Below are positions 57,776 through 64,000 of a stretch of DNA of 64,000 nt, piece by piece (position 1 is the stretch's first letter; every line of letters starts with the position of its first letter). The DNA is taken from the NCBI RefSeq assembly GCF_022829295.1, contig NZ_JAKSYH010000171.1, positions 1 to 64,000 on the forward strand, read 5' to 3'. A program made the translations under genes and the position numbers. The notes under the pieces were generated by a model that had not been told where the DNA came from, ran no database searches, and was given only the letters and a program-made list of their open reading frames with translations. The stretch comes from Methylobacterium sp. J-088. GTDB lineage: Bacteria > Pseudomonadota > Alphaproteobacteria > Rhizobiales > Beijerinckiaceae.

Positions 57776-58022
57776 TCCCCCTTGCGGGGCGGGGTCAGGG
57801 GTGGGGGTGGTTCAGGATCGAGCGCGACGGTGCCTTCTGCACCACCCCCACCTCCAACTCCTCCCCGCAAGGGCGACGGGCTACACAGGTTTGAGGCATG
57901 CGGCTCATGACGGAGCGCGACCGGCCCCCTCTCCCGCACGGGAGAGGGGGCCCCTGCCTCAACCTGTCGATGAACGCGCCCGGCGAGACCGCAAACTTGT
58001 GTAGCCCGTCGCCGCAAGGGGG
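57776..58022. repeat. Nested palindromic repeat elements
   Basis: The 455-base gap before the DUF1275 gene holds stacked inverted repeats and no gene. Arms at about 57779-57794 and 57859-57874 form one imperfect hairpin, with an inner pair near 57799-57811 and 57840-57852. A 20-base pair (57873-57892 with 57993-58012, one mismatch) encloses a second unit, whose centre is a perfect 13-bp stem (57923-57935 with 57940-57952). The C/G-rich motifs resemble those inside the ligase gene. A separate 7-bp hairpin at 57693-57716 could end the merR transcript. Confidence 0.75.
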
Positions 58023-58117
58023 AGGAGAGCGCGCTTGGCGGTATCCCAATCCCTCCACAAACACCTTGAAGGGCTGGGCGCTGACCCTCGGCGTTCCACG
58101 CCCTTCGATCTCATGCC

Positions 58118-58912
58118 TCAGTGGATCGCGTCGATCACCTCGGCCTTCGGGCTCGCGTCGGGCGCCGGGGATGAGCCCGCCACCAGGGTGCTGCCCGGCT
58201 TGGCGATCGTCAGCACGATCGCGATCAGCGCCAGCACGGCCGCCAGAGCCGCCGGGAACAGGAAGGCCGACTCGCCGTAGCGGATGTCGAGCAACCCGCC
58301 GATCACCGCGCCGGTGCTGAGACCGGCCCAGAGCGGCGCCTGGATCCAGAATGAGGGCGCCACCGTCCCGAGCAGCAGGTTGGCGCAGCCGGTGCCGAAG
58401 CGCACCACCGCGCCGGTGACGTAGGTCAGCGCAATGGAGCGGCCGCCTTCGTCCTGGAGCGTCGCGTTCTGGAGCCCCAGGGCCAGCACGATCGGGTAGG
58501 CGTGCAGCGGATACGCGAAGGTGCCCCAGGGCATCAGCAATCCGCCGGCCAGCAGCAGCACCTGGATGGTCAGCAGCACGGCCAAGCGCCAGCGTCCGAC
58601 CCAGGCGGCGATCAGCGTCCCCAGGAAGGCGCCGAAGCAGAAGATGCAGATCGTGCTGGCGACCCGGGTGACGTTCTCCCAGTCGGCATTGGCCACCGCC
58701 ACGCCGAAGCGCGTGGTGTTGCCCGACATGAACGACATGAAGAGCTGTGAGAATTCCAGGAAGCCGATCGAATCGGCGCAGCCCGCCAGCATCGCCAGCG
58801 CGATGGCGAAGGGGATGCGGGTCCGCGGATCGGCCGGGAAGGACTTATCAGCCGGCGGCTCGGGCTTTTGCTCCGGCACGCCGATACCCGTCCGATGCCC
58901 GTAATCCGCCAT
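58118..58912 (-). CDS. DUF1275 (YoaK-like) membrane protein
   Basis: A 264-residue integral membrane protein with about six segments. The pattern is PFAIALAMLAGCADSIGFLE, FMSFMSGNTTRFGVAVA and then FGAFLGTLIAAWVGRWRLAV. GALGLQNATLQ-like sequence (ALGLQNATLQDEGGRSIALT) and the signature VTGAVVRFGTGCANLLLG follow. Cytoplasmic ends are charged. Function is unknown; a transport role is guessed from topology. ATG 58912 was preferred to an upstream start. Confidence 0.85.
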   Translation of the reverse strand: MADYGHRTGIGVPEQKPEPPADKSFPADPRTRIPFAIALAMLAGCADSIGFLEFSQLFMSFMSGNTTRFGVAVANADWENVTRVASTICIFCFGAFLGTLIAAWVGRWRLAVLLTIQVLLLAGGLLMPWGTFAYPLHAYPIVLALGLQNATLQDEGGRSIALTYVTGAVVRFGTGCANLLLGTVAPSFWIQAPLWAGLSTGAVIGGLLDIRYGESAFLFPAALAAVLALIAIVLTIAKPGSTLVAGSSPAPDASPKAEVIDAIH

Positions 58913-58980
58913 GCTGATCCCCCGATGCAGCGGCCGCACCTATCGCGACCGACTGACAATGGACGAACAGCGGAGCGGTT

Positions 58981-59928
58981 TCATGCCGCGGTGCGGCGTA
59001 ACACAACGACGCGGCCCGGCACCGGCAGTCCGGCCTCCCGCCGGACATCGGCCGAACGCTGCGTGAGGACTTCGAGGCCGGTCGTGGCAGCGGCCTCGGC
59101 GATATGGCCATCGGCATGGGCGTAGCGCTCATCGGCGCCCAGGACGGCACCGGACCCGTCATGGGACTGCACCGTGAAGGCGGCCAACCCGCCCGGACGC
59201 AGCACGTGGCCGATCCCCGCCAGAACGGATCCGAGATCGGCCACGTAGATCAGCACGTCGGCGGCGAGGCAGAGGTCGGCGGAGGCGTGCGGCTCTTCCG
59301 CCAGGAACGCACCAAGCTCGCCCTCGGCAAGGCGGTCGTAGAGCGGCCGGCCCTGCCATGTCTTGGCCCGCGCCAGGGCCAGCATGCCCGGGGAAAGATC
59401 GACGCCCGCGAGGTGCCCGACCCGCTCGCGGATCGCCGCGCCCATCAGGCCGGTGCCGCAGCCCAGATCGAGGGCAGCCGCGAAACGCTCGGGCACGCGG
59501 GGAAGGGCGTCGTTGACCAGCCCCGGGCCGATATAGGCGAGACCCTCGACCAGATGCCGCTCGAAGCGCGGCGCGTAGCCGTCGAACAGGGCGCGCACAT
59601 AGGCGGGCGAGAGCGCCGGCAGGCCGTCCCCGACGCCCAGGCGGCTGAGCTGCGCCCGCACGCCGAGCGTGTCGTCCGGGTCGATATCGAGGGCGCAGGC
59701 ATAGGCCCGGACCGCCGCGTCCTGCAGCGCCGGATCGCCCCGCGTCACTGCCAGCCCCTCCCGCGCGCGGCCGAGCAGCAGCCAGGCCGGGGCGTAGCGC
59801 GGCGCGATCTCCAGAACCTGCTCGGCGAGATCCGCGGCGGCTTCATGGTCTCCCTCTTCCAGGCAGGCCTCCGCGTAGCGATAGCGGCGGTCGGCGAGGA
59901 GATCGCCGGAACTGTGCTGCGTGGCCAT
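58981..59928 (-). CDS. TPR-containing class I SAM methyltransferase
   Basis: A 315-residue protein. Residues 10-85 are TPR-like helices (RRYRYAEACLEEGDHEAAAD, RYAPAWLLLGRAREGLAV and YACALDIDPDD). The methyltransferase domain has motif I in ALDLGCGTGLMGAAIRERV, then HLAGVDLSPGMLALARAKTW and VLIYVADLGSVLAGIGHVLR. It resembles Hyphomicrobiales methyltransferases with TPRs, but the substrate is unknown. The gene is divergent from the exonuclease gene, with 68 bases between starts. Confidence 0.85.
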   Translation of the reverse strand: MATQHSSGDLLADRRYRYAEACLEEGDHEAAADLAEQVLEIAPRYAPAWLLLGRAREGLAVTRGDPALQDAAVRAYACALDIDPDDTLGVRAQLSRLGVGDGLPALSPAYVRALFDGYAPRFERHLVEGLAYIGPGLVNDALPRVPERFAAALDLGCGTGLMGAAIRERVGHLAGVDLSPGMLALARAKTWQGRPLYDRLAEGELGAFLAEEPHASADLCLAADVLIYVADLGSVLAGIGHVLRPGGLAAFTVQSHDGSGAVLGADERYAHADGHIAEAAATTGLEVLTQRSADVRREAGLPVPGRVVVLRRTAA

Positions 59929-59996
59929 GCGTCTGCCGGTTCGGGGGCGCCACTATACCGGGGCCACCGGCGAACTCCACCGGCGACACGGATCCG

Positions 59997-61055
59997 ATGC
60001 CGATACGCGCCAGCGATCTCCTGACCCTGACCCGCGAGGGCCTCTACTGCCCGCTCGGCGGTTTCCACGTCGATCCGACTTGGCCGGTGGAGCGCGCGCT
60101 GATCACGCACGGCCATGCCGATCACGCCCGCTCCGGCCACCGCCACGTCCTGGCGACGCCCGAGACCCTACGGATCATGGCGGTGCGTTACGGCGCGGAT
60201 TTTTGCGAACATCGGCAGGAGGCGCCCCTCGGTGAGCCGATCCGCATCGGCGAGGTCACGGTGCGCTTCGCCCCCGCGGGCCACGTCCTCGGATCGGCGC
60301 AGATCGCGATCGAGCGGGAGGGCGCGCGGGTGGTGGTCTCCGGCGACTACAAGCGGGCGCCGGACCCGACCTGCCTGCCCTTCGAGGTGGTGCCCTGCGA
60401 CGTGTTCATCACCGAGGCGACCTTCGGCCTGCCGGTCTTCACCCATCCCGATACGCGCGGCGAGGTCCGCAAGCTGCTGGACTCGGTGCAGTTGTTCCCG
60501 GAGCGAGCCCACATCGTCGGTGCCTACGCGCTGGGCAAGGCGCAGCGGGTGATGGCACTGCTGCGCGAGGAGGGCTGGGACCGGCCGATCCACCTGCATG
60601 GGGCGATGGAGAAGCTGACCGCCCTCTACAAGGAGGAAGGCGTGCCGCTCGGCGAGACGCCGAAGGTGGTGGCCGCCGAGCGCAAGGACCTCCACGGGGC
60701 GATCGTGATCTGCCCGCCCTCGTCGATCCAGGATCTCTGGTCGCGCAAGTTCCCCGACCCGGTCACCTGCTTCGCCTCGGGCTGGATGCGGGTGCGCGCC
60801 CGCGCCCGCCAAAAGGGCGTGGAACTGCCGATGGTGATCTCCGACCATTCCGACTGGCCGGACCTGTGCCGCACCATCCGCGACACCGGTGCCGAGGAGG
60901 TCTGGGTGACGCACGGTCAGGAGGATGCACTGGTTCACTGGTGCGGGACGCAAGGCATCCGGGCGAAGCCTCTGCATCTGCTGGGCTATGGCGATGACGG
61001 CGAGGCCGAGCCAGCGTCCACCGAGCCTGGCCCCGAGACGGAGGCGCTCGCGTGA
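59997..61055 (+). CDS. Ligase-associated DNA exonuclease (metallo-beta-lactamase fold)
   Basis: A 352-residue nuclease of the MBL/beta-CASP type, usually encoded with an ATP-dependent DNA ligase. The metal-binding motif is ALITHGHADHARSGHRHV. GHVLGSAQIAIEREGARVVV and SGDYKRAPDPTC follow, with HIVGAYALGKAQRVMALL. The last part has PMVISDHSDWPDLCRTIRD and VWVTHGQEDALVHWC. The following ligase overlaps by four bases (GTGA), confirming the unit. A DNA-repair role is inferred from this association. Confidence 0.92.
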   Translation: MPIRASDLLTLTREGLYCPLGGFHVDPTWPVERALITHGHADHARSGHRHVLATPETLRIMAVRYGADFCEHRQEAPLGEPIRIGEVTVRFAPAGHVLGSAQIAIEREGARVVVSGDYKRAPDPTCLPFEVVPCDVFITEATFGLPVFTHPDTRGEVRKLLDSVQLFPERAHIVGAYALGKAQRVMALLREEGWDRPIHLHGAMEKLTALYKEEGVPLGETPKVVAAERKDLHGAIVICPPSSIQDLWSRKFPDPVTCFASGWMRVRARARQKGVELPMVISDHSDWPDLCRTIRDTGAEEVWVTHGQEDALVHWCGTQGIRAKPLHLLGYGDDGEAEPASTEPGPETEALA

Positions 61056-62938
61056 ACGAGTTCGCCCATCTCCTCGACCGCCTCGCCTACGAGCCCCGCC
61101 GCAACGCCAAGCTGCGGATGCTCCAGGACTATTTCGCCCGCACGCCCGACCCGGAACGTGGCTACGCCCTCGGCGCCATGACCGGCACGCTGAGCTTTCG
61201 CGAGGCCAAGCCGGCGCTGATCCGGGGACTGGTGGAGGAGCGCATCGACCCGGTGCTGTTCCGGCTCTCGCACAATTACGTGGGCGATCTCGCGGAGACG
61301 ACGGCGCTGATCTGGCCCACCACGCCCCTCCCTCCCCCCTCTGCGGGGGAGGGTACCCTGCGCAGCAGGGGGGGAGAGGGGAACGCCGGTGCAGATCGGG
61401 GCGCCGGCCTTCATGAAGGTCACGCTACATCCGGAAGCGTCGCTCCCCTCTCCCGGCCCCTGCTGACGCAGGGACCACCCTCCCCCGCAGAGGGGGGAGG
61501 GGATGCGCGGGTGGGAATCGGCCATAATAACCCGCCCCCGCACGTCCCGACCCTGGCCGAAGTCGTAAAAACCCTCGCGACCATTCCCAAGCGCGAACTC
61601 CCCCGCCACCTCGCCGACTGGCTCGACGCCCTCGACGAGACCGGGCGCTGGGCGCTCCTGAAGCTCGTCACCGGCAATCTCCGGGTCGGCGTCTCGGCGC
61701 GGCTCGCCAAGACGGCGGTCGGCGCGTTGGGCGGCCACGATGCCGATGCGGTCGAGGAGGTCTGGCATGGGCTGACGCCCCCGTTCGAGACCCTGTTCGC
61801 CTGGGTCGAGGGCCGGGCCGCGCGGCCCGAGACCCTGAACCCGGCGCCGTTCCGACCGCCGATGCTGTCCCACCCGATCGAGGAGGAGACCGACCTCGAC
61901 AAGCTGGAGCCGGAGGCGTTCTCGGCCGAGTGGAAGTGGGACGGCATCCGCGTCCAGCTCGTCGGCGGTCGCGACCGGGCGGGGGAGCAGGTCGGAAAGG
62001 TGTATTCCCGCACCGGCGAGGACATCACCGGGGCGTTTCCCGATCTCGCCGAGGCGATCACCTTCACGGGCACGCTCGACGGCGAATTGCTGATCCTGCG
62101 CGAACGCCGGGTGCAGAGCTTCAACGTGCTGCAGCAGCGCCTGAACCGGAAGGCGGTGACGGCCAAGCTCTTGGAAGAATTCCCCGCCCATGTGCGGGCC
62201 TACGATCTGCTGACGCTGGATGGTGACGACCTGCGGGCCGATCCGTTCGTCGAGCGGCGGGCGAAGCTGGAGGCCCTGGTCACGTGCCTCGACCATGCGC
62301 GCGTCGACATCTCGCCGCTGGTGCCCTTCGCCGATTGGGAGGCGCTCGCTGCCGCCCGGGCCGATCCGGCCTCGGTGGGGGCGGGCGACGATGCCGATGC
62401 CATCGAGGGCATCATGCTCAAGCGCCGCACCAGCCCCTACCTGCCGGGCCGCCCGAAGGGACCGTGGTGGAAGTGGAAGCGCGAGCCGCACGTGGTCGAT
62501 GCCGTGATGATGTACGCCCAGCGCGGCCACGGGAAGCGCTCGTCCTTCTATTCGGACTACACGTTCGGGGTCTGGCGGGAGGCACCCGAGGGTGGCGACG
62601 AGCTGGTGCCGGTGGGCAAGGCCTATCACGGCTTCACCGACGCGGAACTGGCCAAGCTCGATCGCTACGTCCGCAACAACACGACCAAGCGCTTCGGCCC
62701 GGTGCGCGAGGTTGCGCACGGGCAGGAGGCCGGGCTGGTGCTGGAAATCGCCTTCGAGGGCGTGCAACGCTCGACCCGGCACAAATCCGGGGTGGCGATG
62801 CGCTTCCCCCGGGTCAGCCGGATCCGTTGGGACAAGCCCCCCGCGGAGGCCGACCGGATCGACATGCTGGAGCGCATCCTCGCCCGGGGCGAGCGCGAGA
62901 TCGCGCCCGGGGCGGCTTTGCTGGAGACGAACGCATGA
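61052..62938 (+). CDS. Cis-acting ATP-dependent DNA ligase with in-frame palindromic insert
   Basis: An ATP-dependent ligase of 628 residues. The N-terminal DNA-binding domain has NEFAHLLDRLAYEPRRNAKL and GYALGAMTGTLSFREAKPAL. Adenylation uses Lys295 in EWKWDGIRVQLVGGRDR. Further signatures are SRTGEDITGAFPDLAEAI, the GTLDGELLILRERRVQSFNV segment and FEGVQRSTRHKSGVAMRFPR at the end. Residues about 92-151 are a Pro/Gly/Ser-rich insert encoded by a long palindrome, followed by GIGHNNPPPH. This separates helices of the DNA-binding domain that are contiguous in relatives. GTG 61052 is coupled to the exonuclease gene, and yjbQ follows with ATGA overlap. Confidence 0.92.
   Translation: MNEFAHLLDRLAYEPRRNAKLRMLQDYFARTPDPERGYALGAMTGTLSFREAKPALIRGLVEERIDPVLFRLSHNYVGDLAETTALIWPTTPLPPPSAGEGTLRSRGGEGNAGADRGAGLHEGHATSGSVAPLSRPLLTQGPPSPAEGGGDARVGIGHNNPPPHVPTLAEVVKTLATIPKRELPRHLADWLDALDETGRWALLKLVTGNLRVGVSARLAKTAVGALGGHDADAVEEVWHGLTPPFETLFAWVEGRAARPETLNPAPFRPPMLSHPIEEETDLDKLEPEAFSAEWKWDGIRVQLVGGRDRAGEQVGKVYSRTGEDITGAFPDLAEAITFTGTLDGELLILRERRVQSFNVLQQRLNRKAVTAKLLEEFPAHVRAYDLLTLDGDDLRADPFVERRAKLEALVTCLDHARVDISPLVPFADWEALAAARADPASVGAGDDADAIEGIMLKRRTSPYLPGRPKGPWWKWKREPHVVDAVMMYAQRGHGKRSSFYSDYTFGVWREAPEGGDELVPVGKAYHGFTDAELAKLDRYVRNNTTKRFGPVREVAHGQEAGLVLEIAFEGVQRSTRHKSGVAMRFPRVSRIRWDKPPAEADRIDMLERILARGEREIAPGAALLETNA
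61326..61503. repeat. Long palindromic repeat inside the ligase gene
   Basis: Arms of about 68 bases (61326-61392 and 61435-61503) are largely inverse complements, for example CCCTCTGCGGGGGAGGGT at 61336-61353 matching its reverse complement at 61480-61496 (minor mismatches). The whole 178-base element keeps the ligase frame open. Its C/G-rich arms and GGGGAGAGGGG-like motif resemble the palindromes at 57.8-58.0 kb. Confidence 0.75.
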
Positions 62939-63414
62939 GACAGGGCAGGGGGCCGGGCCAGATCGGTCCGGTGGAAACGCTGGCCTCGGGTGCGGTGGAG
63001 CGCCACGCCAGCGGGCGGCTCACCATCGCGACCGCCGGACAGGGATTTACGGATTTCACCGCCGCGGTGGCCGCGTTCGTGCATGGCAGCGGGATCCGGG
63101 ACGGGCTGGTGACGGTCTTTTGCCGGCACACCTCGGCCTCGCTCACCATCCAGGAGAACGCCGACCCCGACGTGCAGACCGACCTGATGACCGCCCTCGA
63201 CGGCCTTGCCCCCCGTCATGCCGGCTACGTCCACGGCGCCGAGGGGCCGGACGACATGCCGGCCCATATCCGCACGCTGGTCACCGATTCGGCCCTGAGC
63301 ATCCCTTTGGTCGACGGCCGGCTGGCGCTGGGCACGTGGCAGGGGATCTATCTGATCGAGCACCGCGACCGGCCGCACCGGCGGGAGATCGTGCTCAGCG
63401 TCATCGGCGCGTGA
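62935..63414 (+). CDS. yjbQ: YjbQ family protein (secondary thiamine-phosphate synthase-like)
   Basis: A 159-residue protein of the UPF0047/YjbQ family; some members rescue thiamine-phosphate synthase loss. The pattern is TIATAGQGFTDFTAAVAAFV, VTVFCRHTSASLTIQENADP and VQTDLMTALDGLAP, then HGAEGPDDMPAHIRTLVTDS with the metal-ligand histidines, and LALGTWQGIYLIEHRDRPHR. ATG 62935 overlaps the ligase stop, so it belongs to the same operon. Confidence 0.92.
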   Translation: MRQGRGPGQIGPVETLASGAVERHASGRLTIATAGQGFTDFTAAVAAFVHGSGIRDGLVTVFCRHTSASLTIQENADPDVQTDLMTALDGLAPRHAGYVHGAEGPDDMPAHIRTLVTDSALSIPLVDGRLALGTWQGIYLIEHRDRPHRREIVLSVIGA

Positions 63415-63535
63415 TCGGGCCGACCCGCGGCGGCCGGCAACACACCGCCGGTTAACCATGCTGGGCGCTTATGGTGCCGGTCGGATGGCGTGTTGCCGCT
63501 CCGATACCTTGCCGCTCCGACGCACGGAGACCCCG

Positions 63536-64000
63536 ATGAGCCTCTACGCCGCGCTCGCGAACTCGATTTCCGGCGCCTCGGCCCAGTCGCTGGCGCTCAA
63601 CAACATCTCGGGCAACATCGCCAACACGCAGACGGCGGGGTTCAAGACCACCGAGACGCACTTCGCCGACATGCTGGCTCAGACGCAGCGCGGCCCGCAG
63701 CAGTCGGGCGGCGTGGCCAGCAGCACGCGCGATACGCTGGGTATCCAGGGCACGATGCAATCCACCGGGGTCTCGACCAACCTCGGCATCTCGGGCAACG
63801 GCTACTTCATCGTCCGGGCCAACACCGGCACCGATGAGAGCCCGACCTTCACCGGCCAGACCGCCTACACGCGGCGCGGCGACTTCGCCCCGGATGCCAA
63901 CGGCTACCTCACCAACGGCGCCGGCTACTACCTGTTCGCGGGTCCTTCGGCGACGGCGCCGGTCACGGTGCCGACCGGCGCCAACACCCTGGCGGACTTG
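63536..64000 (+). CDS. flgE: Flagellar hook protein FlgE, N-terminal part (3' end outside window)
   Basis: Hook subunit exported by the flagellar type III system. Only the first 155 residues are in view. The N-terminal D0 region reads SLYAALANSISGASAQSLAL followed by NNISGNIANTQTAGFKTTET, the hook/rod family signature. GISGNGYFIVRANTGTDESP and AYTRRGDFAPDANGYLTNGA match the hook D1 domain. FlgE is the best choice over other hook-basal body proteins from its start, but FlgG/FlgF-like proteins share these motifs. ATG 63536 follows a GGAGA box; 121 bases separate it from yjbQ. Confidence 0.85.
   Translation, partial: MSLYAALANSISGASAQSLALNNISGNIANTQTAGFKTTETHFADMLAQTQRGPQQSGGVASSTRDTLGIQGTMQSTGVSTNLGISGNGYFIVRANTGTDESPTFTGQTAYTRRGDFAPDANGYLTNGAGYYLFAGPSATAPVTVPTGANTLADL

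Noticed and set aside
57776-58022. Possible CRISPR array
   Set aside because: The repeats are inverted and nested, with unequal spacing and no regular direct repeats or cas genes.

Overview
The window is about 64 kb of very GC-rich chromosomal DNA from an alphaproteobacterium of the order Hyphomicrobiales (Rhizobiales), most likely Methylobacterium/Methylorubrum or a close relative. This rests on gene order (ftsK-lolA; rimP-nusA-ylxR-infB-rbfA-truB; helicase-S4-fdxA-carD; bolA/J-domain-cobS-cobT; mltG-yicC-gmk), an RpoH-type sigma factor, an alphaproteobacterial LexA box of the form GTTC-N7-GTTC, the aerobic cobaltochelatase and a bacteriophytochrome with heme oxygenase. No rRNA, tRNA, CRISPR array, prophage or insertion sequence was recognised. 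Species assignment is inference.

Layout. 1-4.6 kb: end of ftsK, lolA, plsC, xthA, a 32-residue ORF and a stress-type SDR. 4.9-10.2 kb: a type I secretion operon, namely a 722-residue repetitive, very acidic protein with no Cys or Lys, a strong hairpin, then the PrtD-type ABC exporter and HlyD-type adaptor. 10.3-16 kb: ssb with a LexA box, oxidoreductases, small exported proteins and msrQ. 16-16.7 kb: a DinJ/YafQ toxin-antitoxin pair. 17-24.9 kb: the translation/transcription housekeeping operon. 25-31.2 kb: an Lpd-like flavoprotein, a PYP-like/bacteriophytochrome/histidine-kinase hybrid translationally coupled to heme oxygenase, and a LysR regulator divergent from a small DMT transporter. 31.2-38.9 kb: gmk, yicC, mltG, mutM, smr, mltA, a Tim44-domain protein and divergent secB. 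38.9-39.6 kb: two facing gene remnants (LysR and tautomerase). 39.7-47.9 kb: MFS transporter, rpoH-type sigma, carD, fdxA, S4 protein and a Suv3-like helicase. 47.9-51.5 kb: TetR divergent from a darcynin-family gene, DUF1330, DUF3108, rpmB and a broken marR. 51.5-56.7 kb: cobT, a DUF29 gene, cobS, a J-domain protein, bolA and arfB. 56.8-58.9 kb: a MerR regulator with its target, then an array of palindromic repeats and a DUF1275 protein. 59-63.4 kb: TPR-methyltransferase, metallo-beta-lactamase exonuclease, ATP-dependent DNA ligase and yjbQ. From 63.5 kb: start of the flagellar hook gene.

Points that stand out. The secretion operon appears to pair one dedicated substrate of an unfamiliar repeat family with its own exporter. 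The phytochrome hybrid keeps its bilin pocket but its PYP-like domain has lost the chromophore cysteine and two pocket residues. A roughly 180-bp palindromic repeat sits in frame inside the DNA ligase gene and resembles intergenic palindromes 3.5 kb upstream. One deletion may have removed the 5' ends of a divergent LysR/tautomerase pair. A MerR promoter shows the textbook 19-bp spacer.
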